A DNA stretch of 64,000 nt from DATENM01 sp045807725. Lineage in GTDB: Bacteria; Acidobacteriota; Blastocatellia; UBA7656. The position numbers and the translations under genes were made by a program. A model generated the notes under the pieces. That model had not been told where the DNA came from, did not search any database, and saw nothing but the letters and a program-made list of their open reading frames with translations. Every line of letters begins with the position of its first letter. The stretch's first letter is position 1. This document shows, one piece after another, positions 24,926 to 33,053 of the stretch. The stretch is taken from assembly GCA_045807725.1 (NCBI GenBank), contig JBJMGV010000096.1, positions 62,001-126,000 on the forward strand, in the 5' to 3' direction.

Positions 24926-25016
24926 AGGATACAGGATACAGGAGTCAGGAGTCAGGGTTAGCTGCAACAGCGCGGTCTTCCCTGACTCCTGTATCCTGTG
25001 TCCTGACTCCTGTATT
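24926..25016. repeat. Inverted GATACAG/GAGTCAG heptad repeat between convergent genes
   Basis: The left arm (24926-24957) repeats GATACAG then GAGTCAG. The right arm (24980-25016) is its inverted copy, with a 22-nt loop. The word differs from other loci (GAGTCAG instead of GATTCAG), yet both arms share the change. The arms start 3 nt after one stop codon and 5 nt after the other. Confidence 0.85.
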
Positions 25017-25021
25017 CTTAG

Positions 25022-26212
25022 TCACACTTCTTCGACGCGCAGCGAATTGTTCGTCAACGCGCCGGTGTCGCGTGACGGGTCGCTTCGCATTGATGACGGC
25101 ACGCCGATCTTGGCCAGCAGCTTGCGCTTGATCAGTTCGTCATAGAGCCGCCACTTCATACGCACCAGTTCATCATCTTTGATGGCGGCAAGAAACCCGA
25201 TGGGAATCTCGAAGCCGCCCGCGCCGCGCCGCCCGCCGCCATAATAACGGCCCGCCTCGGTTGTCCCCAGCGCCTCTTTCAAAAACTCGTCCGGGTTTAA
25301 AGTGACTTTGCTCGTTCGCATCGAGCCGACCACCATCTCGCGGTCGCCTTTGACGATAATCCCATAAACGATGGCCGTGTGAACGTTCTCTTCGGTCATC
25401 AGAAAGTCCGCCGCTTGCGGAATCGAATCGCGGTCTTCCATACGCAGGAAGCCGACGCCGGAGATCGAATAGCTCTCGCGGATTTCGCGGTTTTCGAGCG
25501 CCTGCCGGATCACGTCCATCACCTGCTTCGAGCGTTTCACCGAGAGGATGTTTTCGAGCAGCGAAAAGTCGGTGTAGCGCGTCAGGTAGGTTGCCGCTTC
25601 GAGTTCTTCTTCGCGGGCGCGGATCAAGCCCAGCGTCTCGCTGCGTATGCCGTGCATCAAGGCGGTCGCCAGCCGCACGTGATGCATATCGCTCTTGTTC
25701 AATTCGAGCAAGCCTTCGCGCATATACTGCGTGTAGATTGTCGCGGTCGCGCCGATCTTGCGAATGTCGGTGAACTCGGCTTCGATGCGGTCCTGGCGTT
25801 CGTGGTGGTCAACGATCACCAGCGGCTTGACGCCCGCCGCCGTGAAGCGGTCTGTGAGCGCCGAGGTCGTGCCTTGATTATCGACGAAGACGGTGCCCCG
25901 GTATACGTTGAGGTCGTCGCCTTCGCTGTAACGCACCAGTTCGATGTCGGCCAGTTGCACGAGCGCGAGGTTCTCCTGATGGCTGATGCGGCCTTCGTAG
26001 ATGATGTCGCAATCGATGTTGAAGCGGGCCGCGATCAGCTTGTGCGCCAGGGCCGACGAGATAGCATCAGGGTCGGGATAATCCTGCATGACGATGGCGT
26101 GGCGTTCGCCGTGATGCTGTTCCAGCAAGGCCGCCATCTCCGCCGCTTTGCTCATTGGCCGCACGTCGGACTTGGCGCTCACATCGGCCAGCGGTTTCCG
26201 TTCTCTAGACAT
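25022..26212 (-). CDS. DHH family phosphoesterase
   Basis: A ~396-residue DHH-DHHA1 phosphoesterase. Motifs: DYPDPDAISSALA (about 44-56, metal ligands), VFVDNQG (~111), VDHHER (~135, the DHH signature) and the C-terminal DHHA1 substrate motif GGGRRGAGGFEIP. Relatives cleave short oligoribonucleotides, pAp or cyclic dinucleotide products with Mn2+; the sequence does not tell which. The start is ATG 26212, with GGGGGAG 6 nt upstream; a start at 26344 would add 44 residues of low similarity. The gene ends at a heptad hairpin. Convergent with the glycine-zipper gene. Confidence 0.88.
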   Translation of the reverse strand: MSRERKPLADVSAKSDVRPMSKAAEMAALLEQHHGERHAIVMQDYPDPDAISSALAHKLIAARFNIDCDIIYEGRISHQENLALVQLADIELVRYSEGDDLNVYRGTVFVDNQGTTSALTDRFTAAGVKPLVIVDHHERQDRIEAEFTDIRKIGATATIYTQYMREGLLELNKSDMHHVRLATALMHGIRSETLGLIRAREEELEAATYLTRYTDFSLLENILSVKRSKQVMDVIRQALENREIRESYSISGVGFLRMEDRDSIPQAADFLMTEENVHTAIVYGIIVKGDREMVVGSMRTSKVTLNPDEFLKEALGTTEAGRYYGGGRRGAGGFEIPIGFLAAIKDDELVRMKWRLYDELIKRKLLAKIGVPSSMRSDPSRDTGALTNNSLRVEEV

Positions 26213-26523
26213 GTTCATCTCCCCCATTCTGCCTTGCGGCATTCGATTGAGCCATTCTGCCTTCCGCGTGGCGCGCGCGCAAGCTTTCGCTTGCCGAGAG
26301 TCGGCGGGTGCTTGACACCAAACCAGAGTCAGACCACAATGCACCTTTGCAGGATTGTATGTTTGCGAGACCGGCTGCTGACCGAACCCTTTACTGTGGA
26401 AGGGAAAGCCATCGGGAAATTTTCAGAAGGTCATGTCTGTCCCAGGCAATCAAAACTAAGACCGGAATTGAAACCCGATGCTGTATATCTTGTGAGAAAT
26501 CGGGGAAGGGGAACTCAAAATAG

Positions 26524-26886
26524 ATGCTCCAGCAGAATGAGTTCGACCGCTTCGTTGAAAGCTATAATGCCGATTACTCTAATTTGCTCACCAGGGCCAG
26601 TCGCGGCGACTACACCTGTTTAATCTCGTCCTTCACGGTGTTGAAGGACCTTTACGATGTCATCCTGAAACTCCACGACACGCTGGCGCTGGAATTTCGC
26701 ATCGTGCCCTACCCGCTTACGTTTCGTGGCAGCGACGAATTACTATCGAGCCTCGGTTTCAACGAGGAAGAGATCGCCAACATCTACGAGTTCCTTGAGT
26801 TTGTGCAGCAGACTCAGGGCAAGGCGTTCGAGCAAGTGATTCTAGAGGGCGTGCCTGTTAAATGCGCTCGCATCGGCAGTCCTTGA
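26524..26886 (+). CDS. Hypothetical protein
   Basis: A 120-residue soluble protein, rich in Leu, Phe and acidic residues, predicted mostly helical (VLKDLYDVILKLHDTLALEF, then NEEEIANIYEFLEFVQQ). No family was recognised. AAGGGG lies ~11 nt before ATG 26524. It precedes the RsbRD-type gene by 68 nt on the same strand; a link is possible but unproven. Upstream (26213-26523) nothing but a weak ORF is seen. Confidence 0.55.
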   Translation: MLQQNEFDRFVESYNADYSNLLTRASRGDYTCLISSFTVLKDLYDVILKLHDTLALEFRIVPYPLTFRGSDELLSSLGFNEEEIANIYEFLEFVQQTQGKAFEQVILEGVPVKCARIGSP

Positions 26887-26954
26887 GTTAATAACGGCAA
26901 GCACTGCGCGCGGTCGGCCCGGCCCGCCCGCCCGTGCGCGCTTCGGGTTGTACT

Positions 26955-27437
26955 ATGCCTTACTCACAGCTAGCGAACTGGATTGAAGAGCGCAACGAAG
27001 CGATCACCTGGACGTGGATTGAAAGTGTCCGGCGCGAGCCGCGTATCCAGTCTGACGCCGAGTTGTCGGATGCCTCGCTGCGCAATCACATTCCGGCGGT
27101 TATCGACGAAATCTGCGGGCTGCTGCGCCAGTGCGGGCGACCAACCGTCATTAACACCCGCGAGGCGCGCGTCCACGCTTATGTGCGCTTCCGGCAAGGC
27201 TACCGCGCCCGCGAACTGGTGCGCGAGCTGTCGCTGCTGCGCGTCACGTTGCTCGATGAACTCGGCGAGTTGCTGATGAGCGGCACTGCCGCCATCACGA
27301 TTGAAACGTATCTGACTGCGGCGCGGATGATTGACCTCTACATCGACGAAGAGTTGAGCTACGCCGTATCGGTCTACGCCGAGGTGATGAAGCAAAAGAT
27401 CGCCGGCGAGCCGCCCGCCACGCCTGAAGGAAATTAG
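26955..27437 (+). CDS. RsbRD N-terminal domain protein
   Basis: A ~160-residue helical protein matching the RsbRD-type N-terminal sensor domain: WIEERNEAITWTWIESVR, HIPAVIDEICGLL, then ARVHAYVRFRQGYRARELVREL and a C-terminal IDEELSYAVSVY. This domain usually precedes a histidine kinase or STAS domain; here it stands alone with no output domain. A stand-alone sensor or regulator for a stress or two-component pathway is inferred. The response-regulator gene nearby (29425-29955) is on the other strand. ATG 26955 is chosen; the upstream ATG at 26934 adds seven residues. Confidence 0.75.
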   Translation: MPYSQLANWIEERNEAITWTWIESVRREPRIQSDAELSDASLRNHIPAVIDEICGLLRQCGRPTVINTREARVHAYVRFRQGYRARELVRELSLLRVTLLDELGELLMSGTAAITIETYLTAARMIDLYIDEELSYAVSVYAEVMKQKIAGEPPATPEGN

Positions 27438-27480
27438 TGGCCAACCGATGCCGGTTTCGCTTGCCGCATCAACCAAACGA

Positions 27481-28233
27481 TCAGCGCGGCGAACGCCATT
27501 GCCGGACGACGAGGCGGAGGAACTGCGTGTTGCCGATCAGGTAACGCCGCCACAAACGGCGCGGCTCGCTGAGCAGGCGATAGAGCCATTCGAGGCCGGC
27601 GCGCTGCATCCAGTGCGGCGCGCGCGGCTTGCGACCGCTCAGGTGATCGAAGCTGCCGCCGACTCCCATCGCAAAGCGCGCGCCGGTGCGTTCAAGATTC
27701 TCAGCGATCCAAAACTCCTGCGCCGGTGATCCCATTGCGACAAACAGAAGATCGGTTTGACGGCGGCGTATCTCGTCAGCGATGGCCGCTGATTCGGCTT
27801 GATCGAAGTAGCCGTTGCGCCAGCCGGCGACGCGCAGGTTTGGGTGCTCGCGGCTGAAACGCTCGACGATGCCGCGCACTGCCGCTTCACGCGCGCCGAA
27901 GAAGAAGACCGACCAGCCCCGCGACGCGGCTTCGGCGACGAGTCGCTCGAACAGGTCTATGCCGGTGACGCGAGCTTTCAGCCGGTCGCCCAGCCAGCGC
28001 GCCGCCCACACCACAGACATTCCATCGGCAGTCACCAGCGACGCCTCGCCGAGCACGTCGCGCAGGCGGCCATCGCTACTGGCCGCTACGGCTTTGGCCG
28101 CGTTGACCACACAGAGGTAATGCGGCCCGCCGGCTTCCATCATCCGAGCAATCGCCGCGACAGTCTCTTCTTCGTTGAGGTTATCGACCTCGATGCCGAT
28201 GACGTTGACGCGCGGCGCGGCGGCTTCTTTCAC
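27481..28233 (-). CDS. WecG/TagA/CpsF family glycosyltransferase
   Basis: A 250-residue GT26-type glycosyltransferase. Family blocks: VVNAAKAVAASSDGRLRDVL, VTADGMSVVWAARWLG with the catalytic Asp, VFFFGARE, LLFVAMGSPAQEFWI and GVGGSFDHLSGRKPRAPHWM. The C-terminal basic helix (EWLYRLLSEPRRLWRRYLIGN) anchors it to the membrane. It would add an N-acetylmannosamine(-uronate)-like sugar to a lipid-linked precursor of a surface polysaccharide. Its start overlaps the upstream GT2 gene (ATGA), so the two enzymes likely act in one pathway. Confidence 0.93.
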   Translation of the reverse strand: MKEAAAPRVNVIGIEVDNLNEEETVAAIARMMEAGGPHYLCVVNAAKAVAASSDGRLRDVLGEASLVTADGMSVVWAARWLGDRLKARVTGIDLFERLVAEAASRGWSVFFFGAREAAVRGIVERFSREHPNLRVAGWRNGYFDQAESAAIADEIRRRQTDLLFVAMGSPAQEFWIAENLERTGARFAMGVGGSFDHLSGRKPRAPHWMQRAGLEWLYRLLSEPRRLWRRYLIGNTQFLRLVVRQWRSPR

Positions 28234-29273
28234 CGCTGCTCCTCTTCAACGTCATCGGCGATGTTGATGCGTTCACGGATCAGGTAGGTCGGCTTGTTCT
28301 GCGATTCGTGGTAGGTGCGGACGATCATCTCGGCAAGCAATCCCATGAAGATAAACTGCATGCCCATAGCAAACATAATCATACTGAGCGTCGCCAGCGG
28401 CATGCGGTTGAGATGGACATTCTCGACAATGCGAAAATAGAGCGCGAAGGCGAAAGAGATGACACTGACGATCAAACAGAGCGCGCCGGCCCAACCGAAC
28501 AGGTAGAGCGGCTTGGTTAGATAACTCGACAGGAATTTGATCGTTATCAAGTCGAACAGCACTTTGCCTGTGCGCGACAATCCGTACTTGGACTGGCCGG
28601 CGCGGCGCGCGTGGTGTGTAATTGGAATCTCGGTGACGCGCGCCCCGGCCCACGCCGCGTAGACCGGAATGAAGCGATGCATCTCGCCGTAGAGCTTCAC
28701 ATCCGTGAGCGCTTCGCGGCGATAGGCTTTCAGCGAACAGCCATAATCGTGCAGCGTGACGCCGGCGATGCGCGAGATCAAACGGTTCGCCAGCCCCGAT
28801 GGCAATCGCCGCGTCAGCCAGGCGTCCTTGCGGTCTTTGCGCCAGCCCGACACCACGTCGTAGCCTTCGTCGAGCCGCGCCAGCAGGCGGGGAATGTCCG
28901 CCGGGTCGTTTTGCAGGTCGGCATCCATCGGGATCAGCACGTCGCCGCGTGCGTGATCAATGCCGGCGCTCATCGCCGCTGTCTGCCCGTAGTTGCGACG
29001 CAGAGCGATCACGCGCACACGCTCGTCAAGCAAGGCCAGCTCGCGCAGCCGCGCCAGGCTCTCGTCAGTAGAGCCGTCGTCAACATAGAGAATCTCGTAG
29101 CTACGGCCAATCTGGCTGAGCGATTCGCTCAGCTTCGCGTGCAGCGGCGCGATGTTCTCTTCTTCGTTATAGACTGGCAGGAAGATGGATAGTTCGGGCC
29201 TTGAGCCGCCCATCTCGCGGACAGATTTTAAGCGATATTCCTTCATGACTTGCGGGCGGTTGCGGCGCGCCAT
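28230..29273 (-). CDS. Family 2 glycosyltransferase (polyprenyl-phosphate type) with membrane anchor
   Basis: A 347-residue GT-A glycosyltransferase. ELSIFLPVYNEEENI opens the fold; LYVDDGSTDES and MDADLQNDPADI carry the metal and nucleotide Asp residues. Two C-terminal membrane helices (about 255-280 and 290-315) fit the DPM1/ArnC/GtrB group, which loads a sugar onto undecaprenyl phosphate at the inner membrane. It is coupled to the WecG-type gene by a 4-nt overlap. The start is uncertain: 29273, 29246 or 29213 would each give a full catalytic domain, and none has a strong ribosome site. Confidence 0.9.
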   Translation of the reverse strand: MARRNRPQVMKEYRLKSVREMGGSRPELSIFLPVYNEEENIAPLHAKLSESLSQIGRSYEILYVDDGSTDESLARLRELALLDERVRVIALRRNYGQTAAMSAGIDHARGDVLIPMDADLQNDPADIPRLLARLDEGYDVVSGWRKDRKDAWLTRRLPSGLANRLISRIAGVTLHDYGCSLKAYRREALTDVKLYGEMHRFIPVYAAWAGARVTEIPITHHARRAGQSKYGLSRTGKVLFDLITIKFLSSYLTKPLYLFGWAGALCLIVSVISFAFALYFRIVENVHLNRMPLATLSMIMFAMGMQFIFMGLLAEMIVRTYHESQNKPTYLIRERINIADDVEEEQR

Positions 29274-29424
29274 CCGCCTGCAAGAGTCTAGACCGTAGCT
29301 CTAGCCATAGGCAAGCAAACGCGCGAGACACAGGCGACGCGCCCCAGGTCGAGCGGCGTCACCGTGGCCTCGCGCCTCGACGTATGCGGGTTAGTAAGCG
29401 AACACGTCTTCGAGAAGAGAGCTA

Positions 29425-29955
29425 TCACCCCTTATTGCTTGCGGCGTCCTTGCTCAGCCCACTCGCTTCGACCTTCGGGCTGCGCGTCGCACGGATGCGC
29501 GAGTTGAGCGCGAACAGGTCGCGCACCTCCTCTTCGAGTGATTGCTCGCAATAATACTTCTTCATCAAGCTTTCCTGGTACTTCAAGGCGCGCTCAAGCG
29601 TGGCGATCAACTGCGCGACCTGCACGGGCTTGACCAGATAATCGAATGCGCCCGCTCGCATGGATTCGATGGCGTAATGGATATCAGTCATCGCCGACAT
29701 CATGATAACGACCGTGTTCGGGTGGTTTTCGTAAATCTGCTGGCACAGCGAAATGCCCGTCTTCCCAGGCATGTTGATGTCAGAAATGACCAGATGAAAG
29801 AAGGTCGAGTCTAACAGCTTCATCGCTTCTTCGGCGCTCGCGGCAGCGAAGCAATGATGCTGCGTTGAGATCGTGATGCCGATTAGCTGACACAACATCG
29901 TTGTCGTGTCCGCGTCGTCATCGACGACAAGAATAGAAAGCTCCTTGTGGTTCAC
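29425..29955 (-). CDS. Response regulator with single receiver domain
   Basis: A 176-residue receiver-domain protein. Acidic pocket VVDDDAD (residues 11-16), phospho-acceptor Asp59 in ISDINMPGKTG, and switch Lys109 in YLVKPV are all present. The 50-residue C-terminal part is helical and charged (YCEQSLEEEVRDLFALN) with no DNA-binding domain. It therefore acts by protein contact, as CheY-like regulators do. No histidine kinase gene is adjacent on this strand. Cognate kinase and output are unknown. Confidence 0.92.
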   Translation of the reverse strand: MNHKELSILVVDDDADTTTMLCQLIGITISTQHHCFAAASAEEAMKLLDSTFFHLVISDINMPGKTGISLCQQIYENHPNTVVIMMSAMTDIHYAIESMRAGAFDYLVKPVQVAQLIATLERALKYQESLMKKYYCEQSLEEEVRDLFALNSRIRATRSPKVEASGLSKDAASNKG

Positions 29956-30291
29956 GCCTCAATCCTTATCTACCTATACTGGCACTTCAGGGAGGGAGTA
30001 GTACGACACTGCCGGCCCGCGCCGCGTCCTGGCGCGTTCGCTGCGTTTAGCTGCAATACCTATTCCTTGCGCTCAGCTTGTCTACGACAAGCGAAGATCG
30101 ACGCTTGCGACAAATACGGGTGTTCCCTGAGCCATTTTGGCTCAACTTTTTTCATATCGGCGACAGTCGCAAGTGAAAAGCGGACGGTAAAACTTACGTG
30201 TAGGCCCAAAGCGGAACAGATGTATAATCGAAATCTCGCATCCTTCTTTTTGCCTTCAGTTCCTCACCGCTTGTTGCTGCTCGCGGCCAGG
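29956..30291. other. Intergenic stretch without recognised gene
   Basis: 336 bp between the divergently placed response regulator start and the end of the epimerase gene. It contains one terminator-like hairpin (30129-30152) and a TATAAT at 30223-30228 without a matching -35 box. The only long reading frame through it is not convincing as a gene. No RNA gene was recognised. Confidence 0.5.
30129..30152 (+). terminator. Rho-independent terminator-like hairpin
   Basis: GAGCC-ATTTT-GGCTC (30129-30143) is followed by AAC and six T residues (30147-30152), the form of an intrinsic terminator on the plus strand. No plus-strand gene is seen just upstream, so it may end an unseen small RNA or be accidental. 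The five-base-pair stem is short. Confidence 0.4.
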
Positions 30292-31278
30292 TCAAAGACT
30301 AGCGGCTTTGAACCAGGCGACGAATTTTTCGATGCCGGCGTCGATCTGTGTTTGCGGTTGATAACCGAGCAGGCGACGTGCCTTGTCAATATTGGCGCAG
30401 GTTATCGGCACGTCGCCCGGCTGCGCCGGCTGCGGCTCGATGCGGGCGCGCAGGCCGAGCGCCTGTTCAAGCAACTCGACCAGCCGGCGCAATTCAACCG
30501 TTGCCGACTCGCCGAGGTTGATGATCTCGAAATCGCTCGCCTCATAAACGAGCGCGGCGACAACGCCAGAGATGATGTCGTCAATGTAAGTGTAATCACG
30601 CCGCGTCAGCCCGTCGCCGAACATCGGAATCGAGCGGCCTTCAGTAATCAAGCGCGCGAATTTATGAATGGCCAGGTCGGGCCGCTGTCGCGCGCCGTAG
30701 ACCGTGAAGAAGCGCAGGCAGACCACCCGCATTCCATAAAGATGACTGTAGACGTGGCAGGCCGCTTCGCCGGCAATCTTGGTCGCCGCGTATGGCGAGA
30801 TCGGCTGGCTGATTGGGTCGTCTTCAGAGAAAGGCACGCGCGCGTTGATGCCATAGACCGAGCTTGACGAGCCGAAGACGAATTGGCGCACGCCGCTCTG
30901 CCGCGCCGCTTCGAGCAGCACATAGGTTCCGCGCACGTTGGTCGTTTCGTAAGCGAGCGGGTCAATAAGCGACGGCCTGACGCCCGCGCGCGCCGCCAGG
31001 TGGACGACCGCATCGAACCGCCGACGCGCGAACAACTCATTCATCGCCGCCGCGTCGGTGATGTCGGCCTCGACCAGTTCAAAGTTCTCGCGTTCGAGAT
31101 GAGGCCGGATGTTGGCGCGCTTGACTGCCGGGTCATAAAAATCATTGAAGTCATCGACGACTGTGACCGCCGGCGCTTCATCGAGATTGAACATATTGCG
31201 CGCCGCATCGCTCATTAAAGAATCGACGAGGTGGCTGCCGATGAACCCCGCGCCGCCGGTTATCAGTATATTATTCAT
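30292..31278 (-). CDS. NAD-dependent sugar epimerase/dehydratase
   Basis: A ~328-residue extended short-chain dehydrogenase. The NAD-binding motif is ILITGGAGFIGSHLV (residues 4-18). The catalytic YxxxK is in SPYAATKIAGEA, with SSSVYG before it, and RFFTVYGARQRPDLAI matches the UDP-glucuronate 4-epimerase/GalE-like group. It probably converts a UDP-sugar for the surface polysaccharide made by neighbouring enzymes. ATG 31278 is chosen because it sits four residues before the Rossmann motif; the longer frame to 31302 enters repeat DNA. Confidence 0.9.
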   Translation of the reverse strand: MNNILITGGAGFIGSHLVDSLMSDAARNMFNLDEAPAVTVVDDFNDFYDPAVKRANIRPHLERENFELVEADITDAAAMNELFARRRFDAVVHLAARAGVRPSLIDPLAYETTNVRGTYVLLEAARQSGVRQFVFGSSSSVYGINARVPFSEDDPISQPISPYAATKIAGEAACHVYSHLYGMRVVCLRFFTVYGARQRPDLAIHKFARLITEGRSIPMFGDGLTRRDYTYIDDIISGVVAALVYEASDFEIINLGESATVELRRLVELLEQALGLRARIEPQPAQPGDVPITCANIDKARRLLGYQPQTQIDAGIEKFVAWFKAASL

Positions 31279-31289
31279 AATCAATAGAC

Positions 31290-31690
31290 CAGGAAGCAGC
31301 AAGCAGGAAGCAGGAGGCAGTCGGTCGTGTAGGTCTAAGCTCCGTTAGGAGCGCGATGTTTATAGTCAACGTTGCTAATAACGATACAAGCTCCGTCAGG
31401 AGCGTGATGTGGACATCGCGCCCCTACGGGGCTTCGTCACATCCTTCAGCTATATCTATAAACATCGCGCTCCTGACGGAGCTTGAAGATTAAACCGCCC
31501 GCGTTACTATAAACATCGCGCTCCTGACGGAGCTTGCATCATTGATTGCATCGGTAACTATACACATCACGCTCCTGACGGAGCTTGAGGAACTATCAAC
31601 TATCAACTATCAACTAGCCACTGCCCTGCCTCCTGTCTCCTGCCTCCTGCTTCTTGCTTCCTGCCTCCTGCCTCCTATTTCCTGCCTCCT
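31290..31690. repeat. Composite repeat: GGAAGCA/GGAGGCA heptad arms around five hairpin modules
   Basis: The 396-bp gap holds no gene. Outer arms are heptad-periodic: AGCAGGAAGCAGGAGGCAG (31302-31320) and, inverted, CTGCCTCCTG-type words (31621-31690). Inside are five copies of the module AAGCTCCGTYAGGAGCGYGA: two on the plus strand (31336, 31387) and three inverted (31457-31484, 31506-31534, 31557-31586). CAACTAT heptads lie at 31590-31615. The right arm runs into the last codons and stop of the methyltransferase gene. The same module occurs at 9299-9395. Confidence 0.85.
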
Positions 31691-32577
31691 GCCTCTTTCC
31701 TTGCGATGATCCACAGATGCCAGCCCCATCGGTGTGCCAGCCTGCGCTCAAGCGACCGCGGCAGAAAGCGACCGACGAGGGGAATCCAGCGCTTGTTCAA
31801 GAAGTGGACTTCGGTGCGCAGGTCGCGGAAGCGCGCAAACATCGCGGCGGCTTCACGGCGCGTGTAAGCCCGCGCCAGCGGGTTGCCGGCCCCATCGGTG
31901 TTTTGATTCAGGAACTCGTCGGGCGCGAGCATCCGGCGCGGGTCGCGGCGGTAGGCTTCCTGGAGTTTCAACAAGCGCGCCTCGTCTTCGCCGGTCAGCC
32001 GATGAACGAGACGTGGCCCCCAATTGAAGCCGAGCAGTCGCACCCCCATACGCCGTATGCCCATGATGTTGACGTGATAGTTGTACGAGCCTTTGTGATA
32101 GAGCATCACCATCGCCGTGCCGCCGGGCCTGAGCACGCGGCGCGCTTCATCAATCGCGCGCTGCGTGTCGGGCGTGTGGTGCAAGACGCCGTGCGAATAA
32201 AAGAGGTCGAAGCTTTCGTCGTCAAACGGCAAGGCTTCGGCGTCGGCGACACGCAGCCGCGCGCCCAAGCCTTCGAGCGCGAATCGCTTCTCGACCAGCG
32301 CAATTGCGGCTTCGGTCAAATCAACGCCGGTGTACCGTGCGCCGTAGCGTGCGAAGTTGATGGCGTCGGTGCCAAGCCCGCAGCCGACTTCGATGACATC
32401 GCGGTCGCGCCAGCGCGAGAAGTCTATCACCGCCGGGATGTGCGATTCGGTCGCGTAGCGATGCCGCTCGACGGCGTCAAAGAATTCGCGCGACCCGATC
32501 TCTGCATCGGTGAACTTCATGCCGCAGGGATTGGCCTGCCAGAAATCGTGAACGCGCGTTTTGAGGTCTCTACTCAT
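31675..32577 (-). CDS. SAM-dependent class I methyltransferase
   Basis: A 300-residue methyltransferase of the UbiE/Methyltransf_11 type. SAM-binding motif I is DVIEVGCGLGTDAINFA, then GVDLTEAAIALVEKR, and LFYSHGVLHHTPDTQRAI with VLRPGGTAMVMLYHKGSYNYH. The acceptor is unknown; its setting among glycan genes suggests a sugar or lipid-linked glycan. ATG 32577 starts the family N-terminus (MSRDLKTRVHDFW); the open frame continues 99 codons upstream but only through tandem repeats and a hairpin element. The C-terminal AGGRK is encoded by a repeat arm that supplies the stop codon. Confidence 0.87.
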   Translation of the reverse strand: MSRDLKTRVHDFWQANPCGMKFTDAEIGSREFFDAVERHRYATESHIPAVIDFSRWRDRDVIEVGCGLGTDAINFARYGARYTGVDLTEAAIALVEKRFALEGLGARLRVADAEALPFDDESFDLFYSHGVLHHTPDTQRAIDEARRVLRPGGTAMVMLYHKGSYNYHVNIMGIRRMGVRLLGFNWGPRLVHRLTGEDEARLLKLQEAYRRDPRRMLAPDEFLNQNTDGAGNPLARAYTRREAAAMFARFRDLRTEVHFLNKRWIPLVGRFLPRSLERRLAHRWGWHLWIIARKEAGGRK

Positions 32578-32747
32578 TATTAATGATGATCTGTTTTGTA
32601 TTGCCTGAATATTGATGGTCCGTTTTGTATTACCTGAGTATTGATGATGCCTTTGTATCGCCTGAGTATTGATGATGTTTTTGTACTGCCTGAATATTGA
32701 TGATGCTTTTGTACTGCCTGAATATTGATGACGCCTTTGTGTCGCCT
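32578..32747. repeat. 28-bp tandem repeat array (about six units)
   Basis: About six copies of a 28-nt unit read ATTGATGATG-CTTTTGTACT-GCCTGAAT, with one 29-nt copy and a few substitutions. They lie directly upstream of the methyltransferase start. 28 is four times seven, in line with the heptad periodicity of other intergenic repeats here. There are no unique spacers, so this is not CRISPR. It could carry the gene's promoter region. Confidence 0.85.
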
Positions 32748-32754
32748 GACCGTA

Positions 32755-33002
32755 AGCCCGCTTCAGCGGGCTTTCCCGCAGGGCGGCTAGGCCAGCGCTT
32801 TTAGCGCTGGTTAATGAGGCGCTGAGAAGATCGCAAGGGCGCTTTAGCGTCCTTCTCACGTTGGCTTTAGCCATCTGGATTCAAACGGCTAAAGCCGATT
32901 GCAATAAGCCCGTTTCAACGGGCTATGACATCCTGACTCGCTCGCAACCAGCCGTTCACGGCTGGCCTATTCGCCCTCTGGGCAAGCCCGCTTCAGCGGG
33001 CT
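32755..33002. repeat. Multi-hairpin repeat element, copy A
   Basis: A 248-bp element bounded by two identical 18-nt palindromes, AGCCCGCTTCAGCGGGCT (32755-32772 and 32985-33002). Between them an outer stem (CCCGCAGGGCGGCTAGGCC with GGCCTATTCGCCCTCTGGG) encloses further hairpins, for example GGCGCTTTAGCGTCC, CGGCTAAAGCCG and AGCCCGTTTCAACGGGCT. Copy B at 61768-62012 is the same element in opposite orientation. Stems differ in sequence between copies while pairing is kept. No protein is encoded. Confidence 0.85.
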
Positions 33003-33053
33003 GCGGATTGATTATGTGCCTTCAATTATTATGGAAACAACGGGCCGCCGTCT

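Noticed and set aside
26308..26523. 71-codon ORF before the hypothetical gene at 26524
   Set aside because: No ribosome site, no family-like sequence, and it overlaps the upstream end of the DHH region.
25379..26623. 414-codon plus-strand ORF opposite the DHH gene
   Set aside because: Antisense of the DHH phosphoesterase, whose DHH and DHHA1 motifs are clear.
30223..30228. TATAAT as a promoter -10 box
   Set aside because: No -35 element at proper spacing and no plus-strand gene behind it.
32578..32747. CRISPR array
   Set aside because: Units are contiguous, with no unique spacers and no cas genes. The same holds for the 18-bp array at 61661.
32578..32874. N-terminal extension of the methyltransferase gene
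   Set aside because: It would be translated from tandem repeats and a hairpin element; the family N-terminus begins at ATG 32577.
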